This document shows, piece after piece, positions 1-4,758 of a stretch of 11,037 bases of DNA. A model generated the notes under the pieces. The model saw only the letters and a program-made list of their open reading frames with translations. It was not told where the DNA came from and did not search any database. This DNA comes from Candidatus Woesearchaeota archaeon (GTDB lineage: Archaea; Nanobdellota; Nanobdellia; Woesearchaeales; GW2011-AR9). Made by a program: the position numbers and the translations under genes. Position 1 is the stretch's first letter. Each line of letters opens with the position of its first letter. Location of the stretch: NCBI GenBank assembly GCA_016188105.1, contig JACPIL010000008.1, forward strand, positions 1 to 11,037. The letters run 5' to 3'.

Positions 1-970
1 GATTATCTCCGCACACTTCTGCGGCGCCAGGATTGATGCAGACTGAACATGAAGAATAACGTTGAGGATTATCGAGACATAAATCTCTCGCATCTTCACG
101 TATCTGATCGATACTCTTACCTACCGAGCTAGCTTCTGCCCCCTCTTCCAAATCCTCTAGTGTTGGACAGTCTAATCCAACTGGATCCTTCTGTGGGTCA
201 TCCTGACAATCGCCATCGCTTGTTGAATAGCCATCTCTATCGTCATCAGAATCTTTTTGCTCCCATAGATACTGTGGAATCCTCGTTTCTTCAAATGTAC
301 ATTCGTAAAGATAATTCAAAGCCCCTTCTCCAAAAATGGTGAGACCTTCATTCAGTTCATAACAAGGATACCATATATGGTCTGATGCACACACAAAAGA
401 AGGGTAAGTGGTAACACTTGTCTTTGCAGCACTGTAGTGACAATGGGCTGGCTGCGTAATTCCATCATAAAGTTCTCCTGCATTCAATGATCCTAAATCC
501 GCGGGGCCTTCAAAATCATCTCCTTCCCCCGTATCATCATCATCATTGGTACATTCCCACGCGTCAGCAGCAACAACATATTGATGATATGTTTTCAGAT
601 TATTATCCACAATCGTCCCAGGGAGAACTAATGCGACCGAAGCATCGTTATCAGCGGTACCACTATCATATTCTTCCATACCTATTGGACACCCTCTAAT
701 TCCTAAATTTAAAAGTGGATTTATCCCCCAGGTCAACGCTTCAAGGTTACAATCACTTTCCCCTAAGGTATTTGGAACAAGCTCATGGTTATCAGTACAA
801 CTATCTGAAGTAGTATCGGAAGTACCTCCTAAAAATGTAACTCCTCCACTAATAGCAGGAATTACTTCCGGCTCACTAGTTCCGTCTCCATCTTCCTCTG
901 TAAACCCACTAAAACTCAGCAAAATAATTAGAACTAGTACTGTCGCTAACCCTCTTTTTTTCAACATCAT
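1..970 (-). CDS. Secreted protein with MopE-like Asp/Cys motif, 3' end cut by window
   Basis: This frame is open from ATG 970 to base 1, giving 323 codons and continuing off the window. Residues 1-23 form a signal peptide or N-terminal anchor: a basic MMLKKRG start, then a hydrophobic run (LATVLVLIILLSFSGF). The rest is acidic and Cys-rich, as expected for an exported protein. Residues 239-263 contain DSDDDRDGYSTSDGDCQDD and residues 312-323 contain INPGAAEVCGDN. Together these resemble the MopE/metal-binding repeat (DxDxDGY...DGDCDDxD...INPGAxExCGDN), here split by about 48 residues. Such Asp-rich repeats are known in surface proteins and are thought to bind Ca or Cu; the ligand here is inferred. 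A poly-Asp stretch lies at 143-146. A second ATG follows the first at once, so the start could be 967. A TATA box sits about 32 bp upstream and no Shine-Dalgarno is visible. The first 23 codons are duplicated exactly at 2487-2555. Function beyond secretion is unknown. Confidence 0.8.
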   Translation of the reverse strand, partial: MMLKKRGLATVLVLIILLSFSGFTEEDGDGTSEPEVIPAISGGVTFLGGTSDTTSDSCTDNHELVPNTLGESDCNLEALTWGINPLLNLGIRGCPIGMEEYDSGTADNDASVALVLPGTIVDNNLKTYHQYVVAADAWECTNDDDDTGEGDDFEGPADLGSLNAGELYDGITQPAHCHYSAAKTSVTTYPSFVCASDHIWYPCYELNEGLTIFGEGALNYLYECTFEETRIPQYLWEQKDSDDDRDGYSTSDGDCQDDPQKDPVGLDCPTLEDLEEGAEASSVGKSIDQIREDARDLCLDNPQRYSSCSVCINPGAAEVCGDN

Positions 971-978
971 ACTCTAAG
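902..978. repeat. 77-bp perfect direct repeat, copy 1
   Basis: Identical to 2487-2563 over all 77 bases (offset 1585). It spans the start and signal-peptide codons of the secreted protein plus 8 bp upstream. Perfect identity implies a recent duplication or gene conversion. Confidence 0.93.
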
Positions 979-997
979 CTAAATCAATAACTTTATG

Positions 998-1006
998 TTT
1001 ATAAAT
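998..1006 (-). promoter_or_regulatory. TATA box of the secreted MopE-like gene
   Basis: On the minus strand this reads ATTTATAAA. Its centre is about 32 bp upstream of ATG 970, which predicts a very short leader (about 5-7 nt). The same box at almost the same spacing precedes the broken copy at 2478-2555. Confidence 0.6.
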
Positions 1007-1010
1007 GTAG

Positions 1011-1031
1011 CGAATAAAAAGAGAAAAGGAG
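1011..1031 (-). terminator. Possible T-rich terminator after the small Cys-rich gene A
   Basis: Just past the stop at 1042 the minus strand reads CTCCTTTTCTCTTTTTATT. Archaeal termination commonly uses T-rich tracts without hairpins. It lies immediately before the TATA box of the next gene, where a terminator would be useful. No stem was found, so this is tentative. Confidence 0.35.
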
Positions 1032-1041
1032 TTAAAGATTT

Positions 1042-1377
1042 TTACTTATCAATCATCTCATTACAAAGTCGGATTTCTGCTCCATCACAATTTGCGTTAT
1101 AGACGCAGACTACCCACTCTGGATAGGTCTTGAGTACATTCTCTTCATAGCAAAATCTAAGAGCGTCATCTACATCCTCATGTAATTCATTACATGAATC
1201 AAGATATCCTATAACATCCTCACAAGTATAAGAACCATTGGGACCGCTTCCATTGAAATTGTATGTATCCGGTGCATCTGCGCAAGCGCTTACATAAGTG
1301 CCAACACTTAATACTGTTCCTAAAACTAACTTCTTTCCTTTATTCTTGATATCTTTTATTACATCTGATAGTTCCAT
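1042..1377 (-). CDS. Small Cys-rich lipoprotein-like protein, copy A
   Basis: This 111-residue protein is not a family I recognise. The N-terminus MELSDVIKDIKNKGKKLVLG has a long charged region, then a short hydrophobic stretch ending at VSAC (Cys32), a possible lipobox. After Cys32 comes a Gly/Asn/Ser-rich linker (about 38-50), then a domain with six cysteines (52, 62, 76, 91, 97, 105), likely disulfide-bonded outside the membrane. It is a full-length paralogue of 2624-2938. The C91-C97-C105 spacing and the YPxxW motif before it match that copy. Copy A carries six extra residues (VGTYVS) just before the lipobox Cys. An AGAGGT Shine-Dalgarno at 1384-1389 lies 6 nt from the ATG, with a TATA box at 1424-1432. 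The lipoprotein call is inferred, because the hydrophobic core is short. Confidence 0.75.
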   Translation of the reverse strand: MELSDVIKDIKNKGKKLVLGTVLSVGTYVSACADAPDTYNFNGSGPNGSYTCEDVIGYLDSCNELHEDVDDALRFCYEENVLKTYPEWVVCVYNANCDGAEIRLCNEMIDK

Positions 1378-1380
1378 TTT
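1354..1380. repeat. 27-bp identical start segment of small Cys-rich gene, copy A
   Basis: Identical to 2915-2941 (offset 1561). It covers the first codons and 3 bp of leader. Imperfect similarity extends on both sides, through the TATA box on one side and the LVLGTVLS codons on the other. With the 77-bp repeat it defines a duplicated unit of about 0.5 kb (roughly 902-1432 and 2487-2994). Confidence 0.85.
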
Positions 1381-1423
1381 GTAACCTCTTCCGATTATGT
1401 AACTACTCTAAAATGACGATTTA

Positions 1424-1432
1424 TTTATAAAA
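1424..1432 (-). promoter_or_regulatory. TATA box of small Cys-rich gene A
   Basis: The minus strand reads TTTTATAAA, centred about 51 bp before ATG 1377. This predicts a leader of about 25 nt that contains the AGAGGT ribosome site. The copy B gene has the same arrangement, so promoter and leader were duplicated with the gene. The fic stop codon lies only 17 bp away. Confidence 0.6.
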
Positions 1433-1448
1433 CTTATGCTCAAAATCT

Positions 1449-2420
1449 CTAAATATGCTGATAATAAACCTCAAAAAACTTGCGATAAGTTTCTTTCACC
1501 TTATCTAAAGCAAACCTCATTAAAGGGATGTATTTACCGTTATCTCCAGCCTGCATTACTTTCAAATATTGATTCCTATGGGTTTTTCGGATGATAATAG
1601 GGAAATATCCGCTTCGAATCAAGATGTAATTCAACAACATTCTTCCAACCCGCCCATTACCATCAGCAAAAGGGTGTATTCGTTCAAATTTATGATGAAA
1701 TTTAAATGCGAGCTCCAGGGGATACATTTTCCCTTTATTATCAATATACCAAGCGAGTAGCTTTTTCATAGCTAAAGGTACTTCTTTTGGTTCAGTAAGT
1801 TCTACCCTTCTTCCTAAAATAATATTTGGAATCTTCTTATAACCTACACGATTATCAATATTCTTCATAACTTTTTTGTGTAGGCCTATAATAAATTCCT
1901 CCGTCATTTCCCTTTTAGATGTGAATAACCGAGAAAATACCTCATAAGAATTTTTAGCATCATAGATTTCTCGTAAATCGGTCGTTCCAACTATTTTATT
2001 TTCAAAGACAATTTCAGAGAAATTTTTTAATGTTAAAGAATTGCCTTCTAAAGCATTCGATTCAAAAATAAAATTAGCGACGAAGCGTTTTTTAATGTCC
2101 GTCCAGTCTCCCTTCCTGAGCGTTTTTCTAATCTCCTTATATTTCAAATTCATTTCTTCTACCTTTCTAATTTCTTCTAAAGTAAGAGGATATCCTAATG
2201 AATGATATTTCCTTTTTGCTTGATCTGTTAGAAATGATACTACTCTTGCATCCACTTCCAAGGCAAATTTCTTTACTTCTTCATTAACTTTTGATTTGGA
2301 GAAATCTTCTTCCGGCCCCAAGAACTTAGAGACCTTGTATATTCTTTGCCCAATTCTCACGGACTTATGCAAGTAAATATACCGACTTCCCTTTAATTCT
2401 CTTCTCTGTATAAAAACCAT
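1449..2420 (-). CDS. fic: Fic-domain protein (probable AMPylase, class II), 323 aa
   Basis: Fic proteins usually transfer AMP from ATP onto hydroxyl side chains of target proteins. From ATG 2420 the protein has 323 residues. The full catalytic motif HPFADGNGRVGR is at 249-260, with the catalytic His and all phosphate-binding residues present. An inhibitory helix motif SNALEG (form S/TxxxE/N-G) is at 121-126, upstream of the Fic core, which marks class II with intramolecular autoinhibition. The N-terminal 40 residues (YIYLHKSVRIGQRIYKVSKFLG) look like the small beta module I associate with archaeal Fic proteins and some transposases. An in-frame GTG at 2438 would add six residues. However, the TATA box at 2441-2450 lies about 26 bp before ATG 2420, so a leaderless ATG start is preferred. 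No antitoxin-like partner is adjacent. The gene sits between two halves of a duplicated block. Target unknown. Confidence 0.88.
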   Translation of the reverse strand: MVFIQRRELKGSRYIYLHKSVRIGQRIYKVSKFLGPEEDFSKSKVNEEVKKFALEVDARVVSFLTDQAKRKYHSLGYPLTLEEIRKVEEMNLKYKEIRKTLRKGDWTDIKKRFVANFIFESNALEGNSLTLKNFSEIVFENKIVGTTDLREIYDAKNSYEVFSRLFTSKREMTEEFIIGLHKKVMKNIDNRVGYKKIPNIILGRRVELTEPKEVPLAMKKLLAWYIDNKGKMYPLELAFKFHHKFERIHPFADGNGRVGRMLLNYILIRSGYFPIIIRKTHRNQYLKVMQAGDNGKYIPLMRFALDKVKETYRKFFEVYYQHI

Positions 2421-2440
2421 AATCCTAGTTACCACCACAC

Positions 2441-2450
2441 ATATTTAAAT
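2441..2450 (-). promoter_or_regulatory. TATA box of fic, implies leaderless start at 2420
   Basis: The minus strand reads ATTTAAATAT, centred about 26 bp upstream of ATG 2420. The GTG start at 2438 would lie before the predicted transcription start, so it is disfavoured. Confidence 0.55.
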
Positions 2451-2477
2451 TTTTCTGTTACTGTAGAGGTAACTTAG

Positions 2478-2555
2478 TTAGAATTCAAACCCACTAAAAC
2501 TCAGCAAAATAATTAGAACTAGTACTGTCGCTAACCCTCTTTTTTTCAACATCAT
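2478..2555 (-). pseudogene. Truncated copy of the secreted MopE-like gene (signal peptide only)
   Basis: From ATG 2555 this reads the same 23 residues as the start of the protein at 1-970. It then diverges to Glu-Phe and stops at 2478-2480, leaving a 25-codon remnant. The match is perfect at DNA level up to base 2487, after which there is no similarity to the intact gene. A TATA box is still present (2585-2592). The break lies where the fic upstream region begins, so the gene body was probably lost or replaced when fic arrived. A short expressed membrane peptide cannot be excluded. Confidence 0.75.
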
Positions 2556-2563
2556 ACTCTAAG
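2487..2563. repeat. 77-bp perfect direct repeat, copy 2
   Basis: Second copy of 902-978. It is the intact 5' end of the broken secreted-protein gene. Identity stops abruptly at 2487, next to GAATTC and the fic promoter region. Confidence 0.93.
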
Positions 2564-2584
2564 GGTAAAACAATCCTTTTCTAC

Positions 2585-2592
2585 TTATAAAT
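2585..2592 (-). promoter_or_regulatory. TATA box of the truncated secreted-gene copy
   Basis: The minus strand reads ATTTATAA, about 33 bp before ATG 2555. It matches the box of the intact copy in sequence and spacing, so the remnant may still be transcribed, possibly towards fic. Confidence 0.5.
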
Positions 2593-2623
2593 GTTTTTGA
2601 CCTTTACCGAGCCGATTTTTTAC

Positions 2624-2938
2624 TCAATCTAAAAAATCATCGCAAGTGCCGACCAGATATGCATCACATGGTTCTTGCAAAACACATTCTTTCCAAGAAT
2701 CAGGATAATTTTCAGTTGTGCAAACATTTATACATTCTTGTTCTGTTCCATTTTTCTTTGGATCGCAGGCATAAACACGCCCACAAGCCTGAGAACAGTA
2801 CTCTGTTTCATTTTGCGATCCGCTTCCATAATTAAAATTATTAACCACATCCGGTTCTCCGCAAGCACTTAACACCGTCCCTAACACTAACATTCTTCCT
2901 TTATCCTTGATATTTTTTATTACATCTGATAGTTCCAT
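2624..2938 (-). CDS. Small Cys-rich lipoprotein-like protein, copy B
   Basis: A 104-residue paralogue of the protein at 1042-1377. The N-terminus MELSDVIKNIKDKGRMLVLG leads to a clean lipobox-like LSAC with Cys26. A Gly/Ser/Asn-rich linker (33-45) follows, then eight cysteines (48, 52, 58, 69, 73, 85, 91, 99). The CxxxC spacings and the YPDSWxxC end are typical of small disulfide-rich exported domains, though I cannot name the family. The last three cysteines keep the spacing of copy A. A Shine-Dalgarno AGAGGT at 2946-2951 is 7 nt from the ATG, and a TATA box lies at 2986-2994. It is the first gene of the minus-strand accessory block. A role at the cell surface is inferred only from the leader and cysteines. 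Confidence 0.75.
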   Translation of the reverse strand: MELSDVIKNIKDKGRMLVLGTVLSACGEPDVVNNFNYGSGSQNETEYCSQACGRVYACDPKKNGTEQECINVCTTENYPDSWKECVLQEPCDAYLVGTCDDFLD

Positions 2939-2941
2939 TTT
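2915..2941. repeat. 27-bp identical start segment of small Cys-rich gene, copy B
   Basis: Partner of 1354-1380. It is more diverged around its edges than the 77-bp repeat in the same unit. Confidence 0.85.
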
Positions 2942-2985
2942 TCTGACCTCTCGGTTTATTGTGACTACTATGAAATGACAATTTA

Positions 2986-2994
2986 TTTATAAAT
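2986..2994 (-). promoter_or_regulatory. TATA box of small Cys-rich gene B
   Basis: The minus strand reads ATTTATAAA, centred about 52 bp upstream of ATG 2938. This matches copy A, with a predicted leader of about 25 nt carrying AGAGGT. It lies just past the rnp3 stop. Confidence 0.6.
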
Positions 2995-3000
2995 CTTCCT

Positions 3001-3525
3001 TTACAATCCTAAAATCCTGCCAAAAGCCCGTAAATCTTTGGCTGAACGCATGCCTTCCAAAGATCCTGCGAAACTGCACAATGTTATCTGAACTTTATAC
3101 TTTTTACACAATTTTACATTAAACTTAATCCTTGCCAAGAGCTTTTTCCGGTCTTGAGAATTCAAAATATCAGCAAAAGAAATCGCTAAAATCTTATTTT
3201 TCTCAGCAGTAATGGTGCATAATACTTGATCTAATCCACCGCGGACAAAATGGGTGCTATCTTTAGGGTGAATATTTTCCAGGCCGTAAACTATGTCTGT
3301 GCTTGTCCTCTCCAATACAAAACGCAGCATTTCTTCAGAATCAGCCTTGAATATGGTTTTCAGTTTCTTATTCTTAGCAAATTCTATTTCTTTCAGCAAT
3401 TCTTTTGGAGTTTTTTCTTTAAGGAGTATAAATTCACTGTCCAAGAAATTGACTTTAGTAAAACCTAATTCTGCAGCCAGTTTCTCTACTTCTACGCTTT
3501 TCTTCATAAAAACATAATCTTCCAT
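3001..3525 (-). CDS. rnp3: RNase P protein component 3 (p30/Rpp30 family), 174 aa
   Basis: Archaeal RNase P trims the 5' leader from precursor tRNA; the p30 subunit is a TIM-barrel-like protein that pairs with the Pop5 subunit. The call rests on the conserved second half: RGGLDQVLC at about 95-103, ISFADIL at 115-121, a basic helix with NVKLCKKY (136-143), then SFAGSLEGMRSAKDLRAFGRILG near the end. At 174 residues it is somewhat shorter than typical archaeal p30 proteins (about 200 or more), as is common in reduced genomes. A TTG at 3546 would add seven residues. The TATA box at 3548-3556 is centred about 27 bp before ATG 3525, which favours that ATG on a leaderless transcript. The gene diverges from the tRNA-thiolation operon. 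Confidence 0.85.
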   Translation of the reverse strand: MEDYVFMKKSVEVEKLAAELGFTKVNFLDSEFILLKEKTPKELLKEIEFAKNKKLKTIFKADSEEMLRFVLERTSTDIVYGLENIHPKDSTHFVRGGLDQVLCTITAEKNKILAISFADILNSQDRKKLLARIKFNVKLCKKYKVQITLCSFAGSLEGMRSAKDLRAFGRILGL

Positions 3526-3547
3526 GCGACAGAAAATAACCACCAAA

Positions 3548-3556
3548 TTTATAAAA
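3548..3556. promoter_or_regulatory. TATA box between divergent rnp3 and sulfur-carrier operon
   Basis: TTTATAAAA on plus (TTTTATAAA on minus) is nearly symmetrical and lies in the 92-bp gap between divergent genes. Going left it is centred about 27 bp from ATG 3525, giving a leaderless rnp3 start. Going right it would start transcription near 3578, leaving a leader of about 40 nt that includes the GAGGT site at 3608-3612. I see no second strong TATA box for the plus operon, so one box may serve both. Confidence 0.5.
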
Positions 3557-3617
3557 TATCCCTCAAAATAGAATGATACTAAACTGTGCCTTACTTAGAG
3601 ACGCAGAGAGGTAAAGA

Positions 3618-3821
3618 ATGTACATCGAAGTGTATAACGAGCGAGAACAAACTACAACGAAAGTTGAATTTATAGGAACAAAAGTCAAAGACCTTTTACG
3701 CTATTTAAGATTAAATCCTGAAGCTTTCTTAGTAGTCCGCAACCATGAAGTCATTACCGAAGAAGAAGTTCTGCAGGACCAAGACAAAATAGAGCTTCTC
3801 AGCGTCATTTCTGGAGGATAA
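3618..3821 (+). CDS. Ubiquitin-like sulfur carrier (Urm1/ThiS/MoaD/SAMP type)
   Basis: A 67-residue beta-grasp protein of the ThiS/MoaD superfamily. The C-terminal half is diagnostic: LVVRNHEVITEEEVL (38-52), DQDKIELLSVISGG (54-67), ending in the Gly-Gly that an E1 adenylates and converts to a thiocarboxylate or isopeptide. It leads an operon with a TtuA/Ncs6-type tRNA thiolase 1 bp downstream and an E1 enzyme after that. The likely role is therefore sulfur donor for tRNA 2-thiouridine, comparable to TtuB, Urm1 or haloarchaeal SAMP2. No thiamine or molybdopterin genes are in the window. Protein conjugation as a second role is possible by analogy with SAMPs. GAGGT at 3608-3612 lies 5 nt before the ATG. 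Confidence 0.9.
   Translation: MYIEVYNEREQTTTKVEFIGTKVKDLLRYLRLNPEAFLVVRNHEVITEEEVLQDQDKIELLSVISGG
3813..3817 (+). promoter_or_regulatory. Shine-Dalgarno of the TtuA-like gene inside the Gly-Gly codons
   Basis: The final GGA GGA codons of the sulfur carrier contain a perfect GGAGG, 5 nt before ATG 3823. The same six bases encode the essential C-terminal diglycine and position ribosomes for the partner enzyme. Confidence 0.8.
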
Positions 3822-3822
3822 G

Positions 3823-4758
3823 ATGCATTGCAGCAAATGCCGATATCAGGCAGTAATCTCCCTCCAGCATGGAAATCTCTGTAAAAAACACTTCATCGAC
3901 TATTTCGAAGAAAAAGTATTCAAAACAATAAATAAATACCAACTTATCGGAAGAAATGAAAAGCTCTGCGTGGCAGTTTCCGGAGGAAAAGACTCATTAA
4001 CAGTTCTTTACCTCACCAAAAAGTATCTGGAAAAAAATAATATTCCCACCACAAATCTTACTGCTCTTGCTGTAGATGAAGGAATCGACAATTATCGAGA
4101 ACATACTCTCGTTGACCTCAGAAAATTCTGCACTGAACATCGCGTTCCCCTCACTATCGTCTCCTTCGAACAAGAGTTAGGAAAAACACTTGACCAGGCC
4201 TATCCTATAATCAATAAAGACGCTAGTAAGAAGCCTTGCAATGTCTGTGGGGTTTGGAGGCGATATTTGCTTAACAAACATGCTAAGAGATTAGGAGTAG
4301 ATAAAGTCATCACCGGTCATAATCTCGACGACGAAGCACAAGCGATTATCATGAATATTTTCAAAGCCAATACTGCGCTTGCGGCCAGACTCGGGCCAAC
4401 CTCTGGAGTTCAGGAACACGATTTATTTATCCAAAGAGTAAAACCCTTATATTTTTGTGCGGAAAAAGAAGTCCGCCTTTATGCGCTGTTGAAAAATTTC
4501 CAGATCAAATTTACCGAATGTCCTTACTCTAAAGAGGGCTATCGCCATCATATCCAGGAGATGCTCAACGAATTTGAAAATAAATACAAAGGAACTAAGC
4601 AAGGAATTGTTAATTCCTTCCTGGCTATGCTTCCTTTACTGCAAAATCAGGAAAAAGAGATGCCACAAACTATTCAGCAATGCAGTAAATGCAAAGAAGC
4701 ATCAAATAAAGATATCTGCAATGCCTGTGTCATGAAGGAGACTATTGAAAATGCTTAA
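3823..4758 (+). CDS. ttuA: tRNA 2-thiolation enzyme, TtuA/Ncs6 (NcsA) family
   Basis: Adenylates a tRNA uridine and replaces its C2 oxygen with sulfur, taking sulfur from a ubiquitin-like carrier. Layout of the 311 residues: an N-terminal zinc site C3xxC6...C20xxH23; the PP-loop SGGKDS at 53-58; C139xxC142 (KPCNVCGVWRRYLL); TGHNLDDEAQ at 164-173; C233 in ECPYSKEGYRHH; and a C-terminal zinc site C287xxC290...C299xxC302. C139, C142 and C233 match the three cysteines that hold a 4Fe-4S cluster in characterised TtuA enzymes. Length is normal and all key residues are present, so it should be active. It starts 1 bp after the carrier's stop and overlaps the E1 gene by 8 bp, so the three are translationally linked. 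Whether the target is U34 (Ncs6-like) or U54 (TtuA-like) cannot be told from the sequence. Confidence 0.9.
   Translation: MHCSKCRYQAVISLQHGNLCKKHFIDYFEEKVFKTINKYQLIGRNEKLCVAVSGGKDSLTVLYLTKKYLEKNNIPTTNLTALAVDEGIDNYREHTLVDLRKFCTEHRVPLTIVSFEQELGKTLDQAYPIINKDASKKPCNVCGVWRRYLLNKHAKRLGVDKVITGHNLDDEAQAIIMNIFKANTALAARLGPTSGVQEHDLFIQRVKPLYFCAEKEVRLYALLKNFQIKFTECPYSKEGYRHHIQEMLNEFENKYKGTKQGIVNSFLAMLPLLQNQEKEMPQTIQQCSKCKEASNKDICNACVMKETIENA
4735..4740 (+). promoter_or_regulatory. Shine-Dalgarno deciding the E1 start at 4751
   Basis: AAGGAG ends 10 nt before ATG 4751 but only 4 nt before the in-frame TTG at 4745. The ATG is therefore the more likely start. Confidence 0.6.

Noticed and set aside
160..699. 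Two plus-strand open frames (160-342 and 487-699) inside the left-end region
   Set aside because: They are opposite the long minus-strand secreted-protein gene, which has a signal peptide, a TATA box and a recognisable motif. The plus frames show no family features.
1433..2486. fic region as an insertion sequence or transposon
   Set aside because: No terminal inverted repeats, target-site duplication or transposase were found at the edges of the segment.
1449..2938. Fic toxin-antitoxin pair with the small gene upstream
   Set aside because: The neighbouring small gene encodes a Cys-rich export-type protein, not an antitoxin-like cytoplasmic protein, and it is a paralogue of another gene in the block. 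The inhibitory motif is already within Fic.
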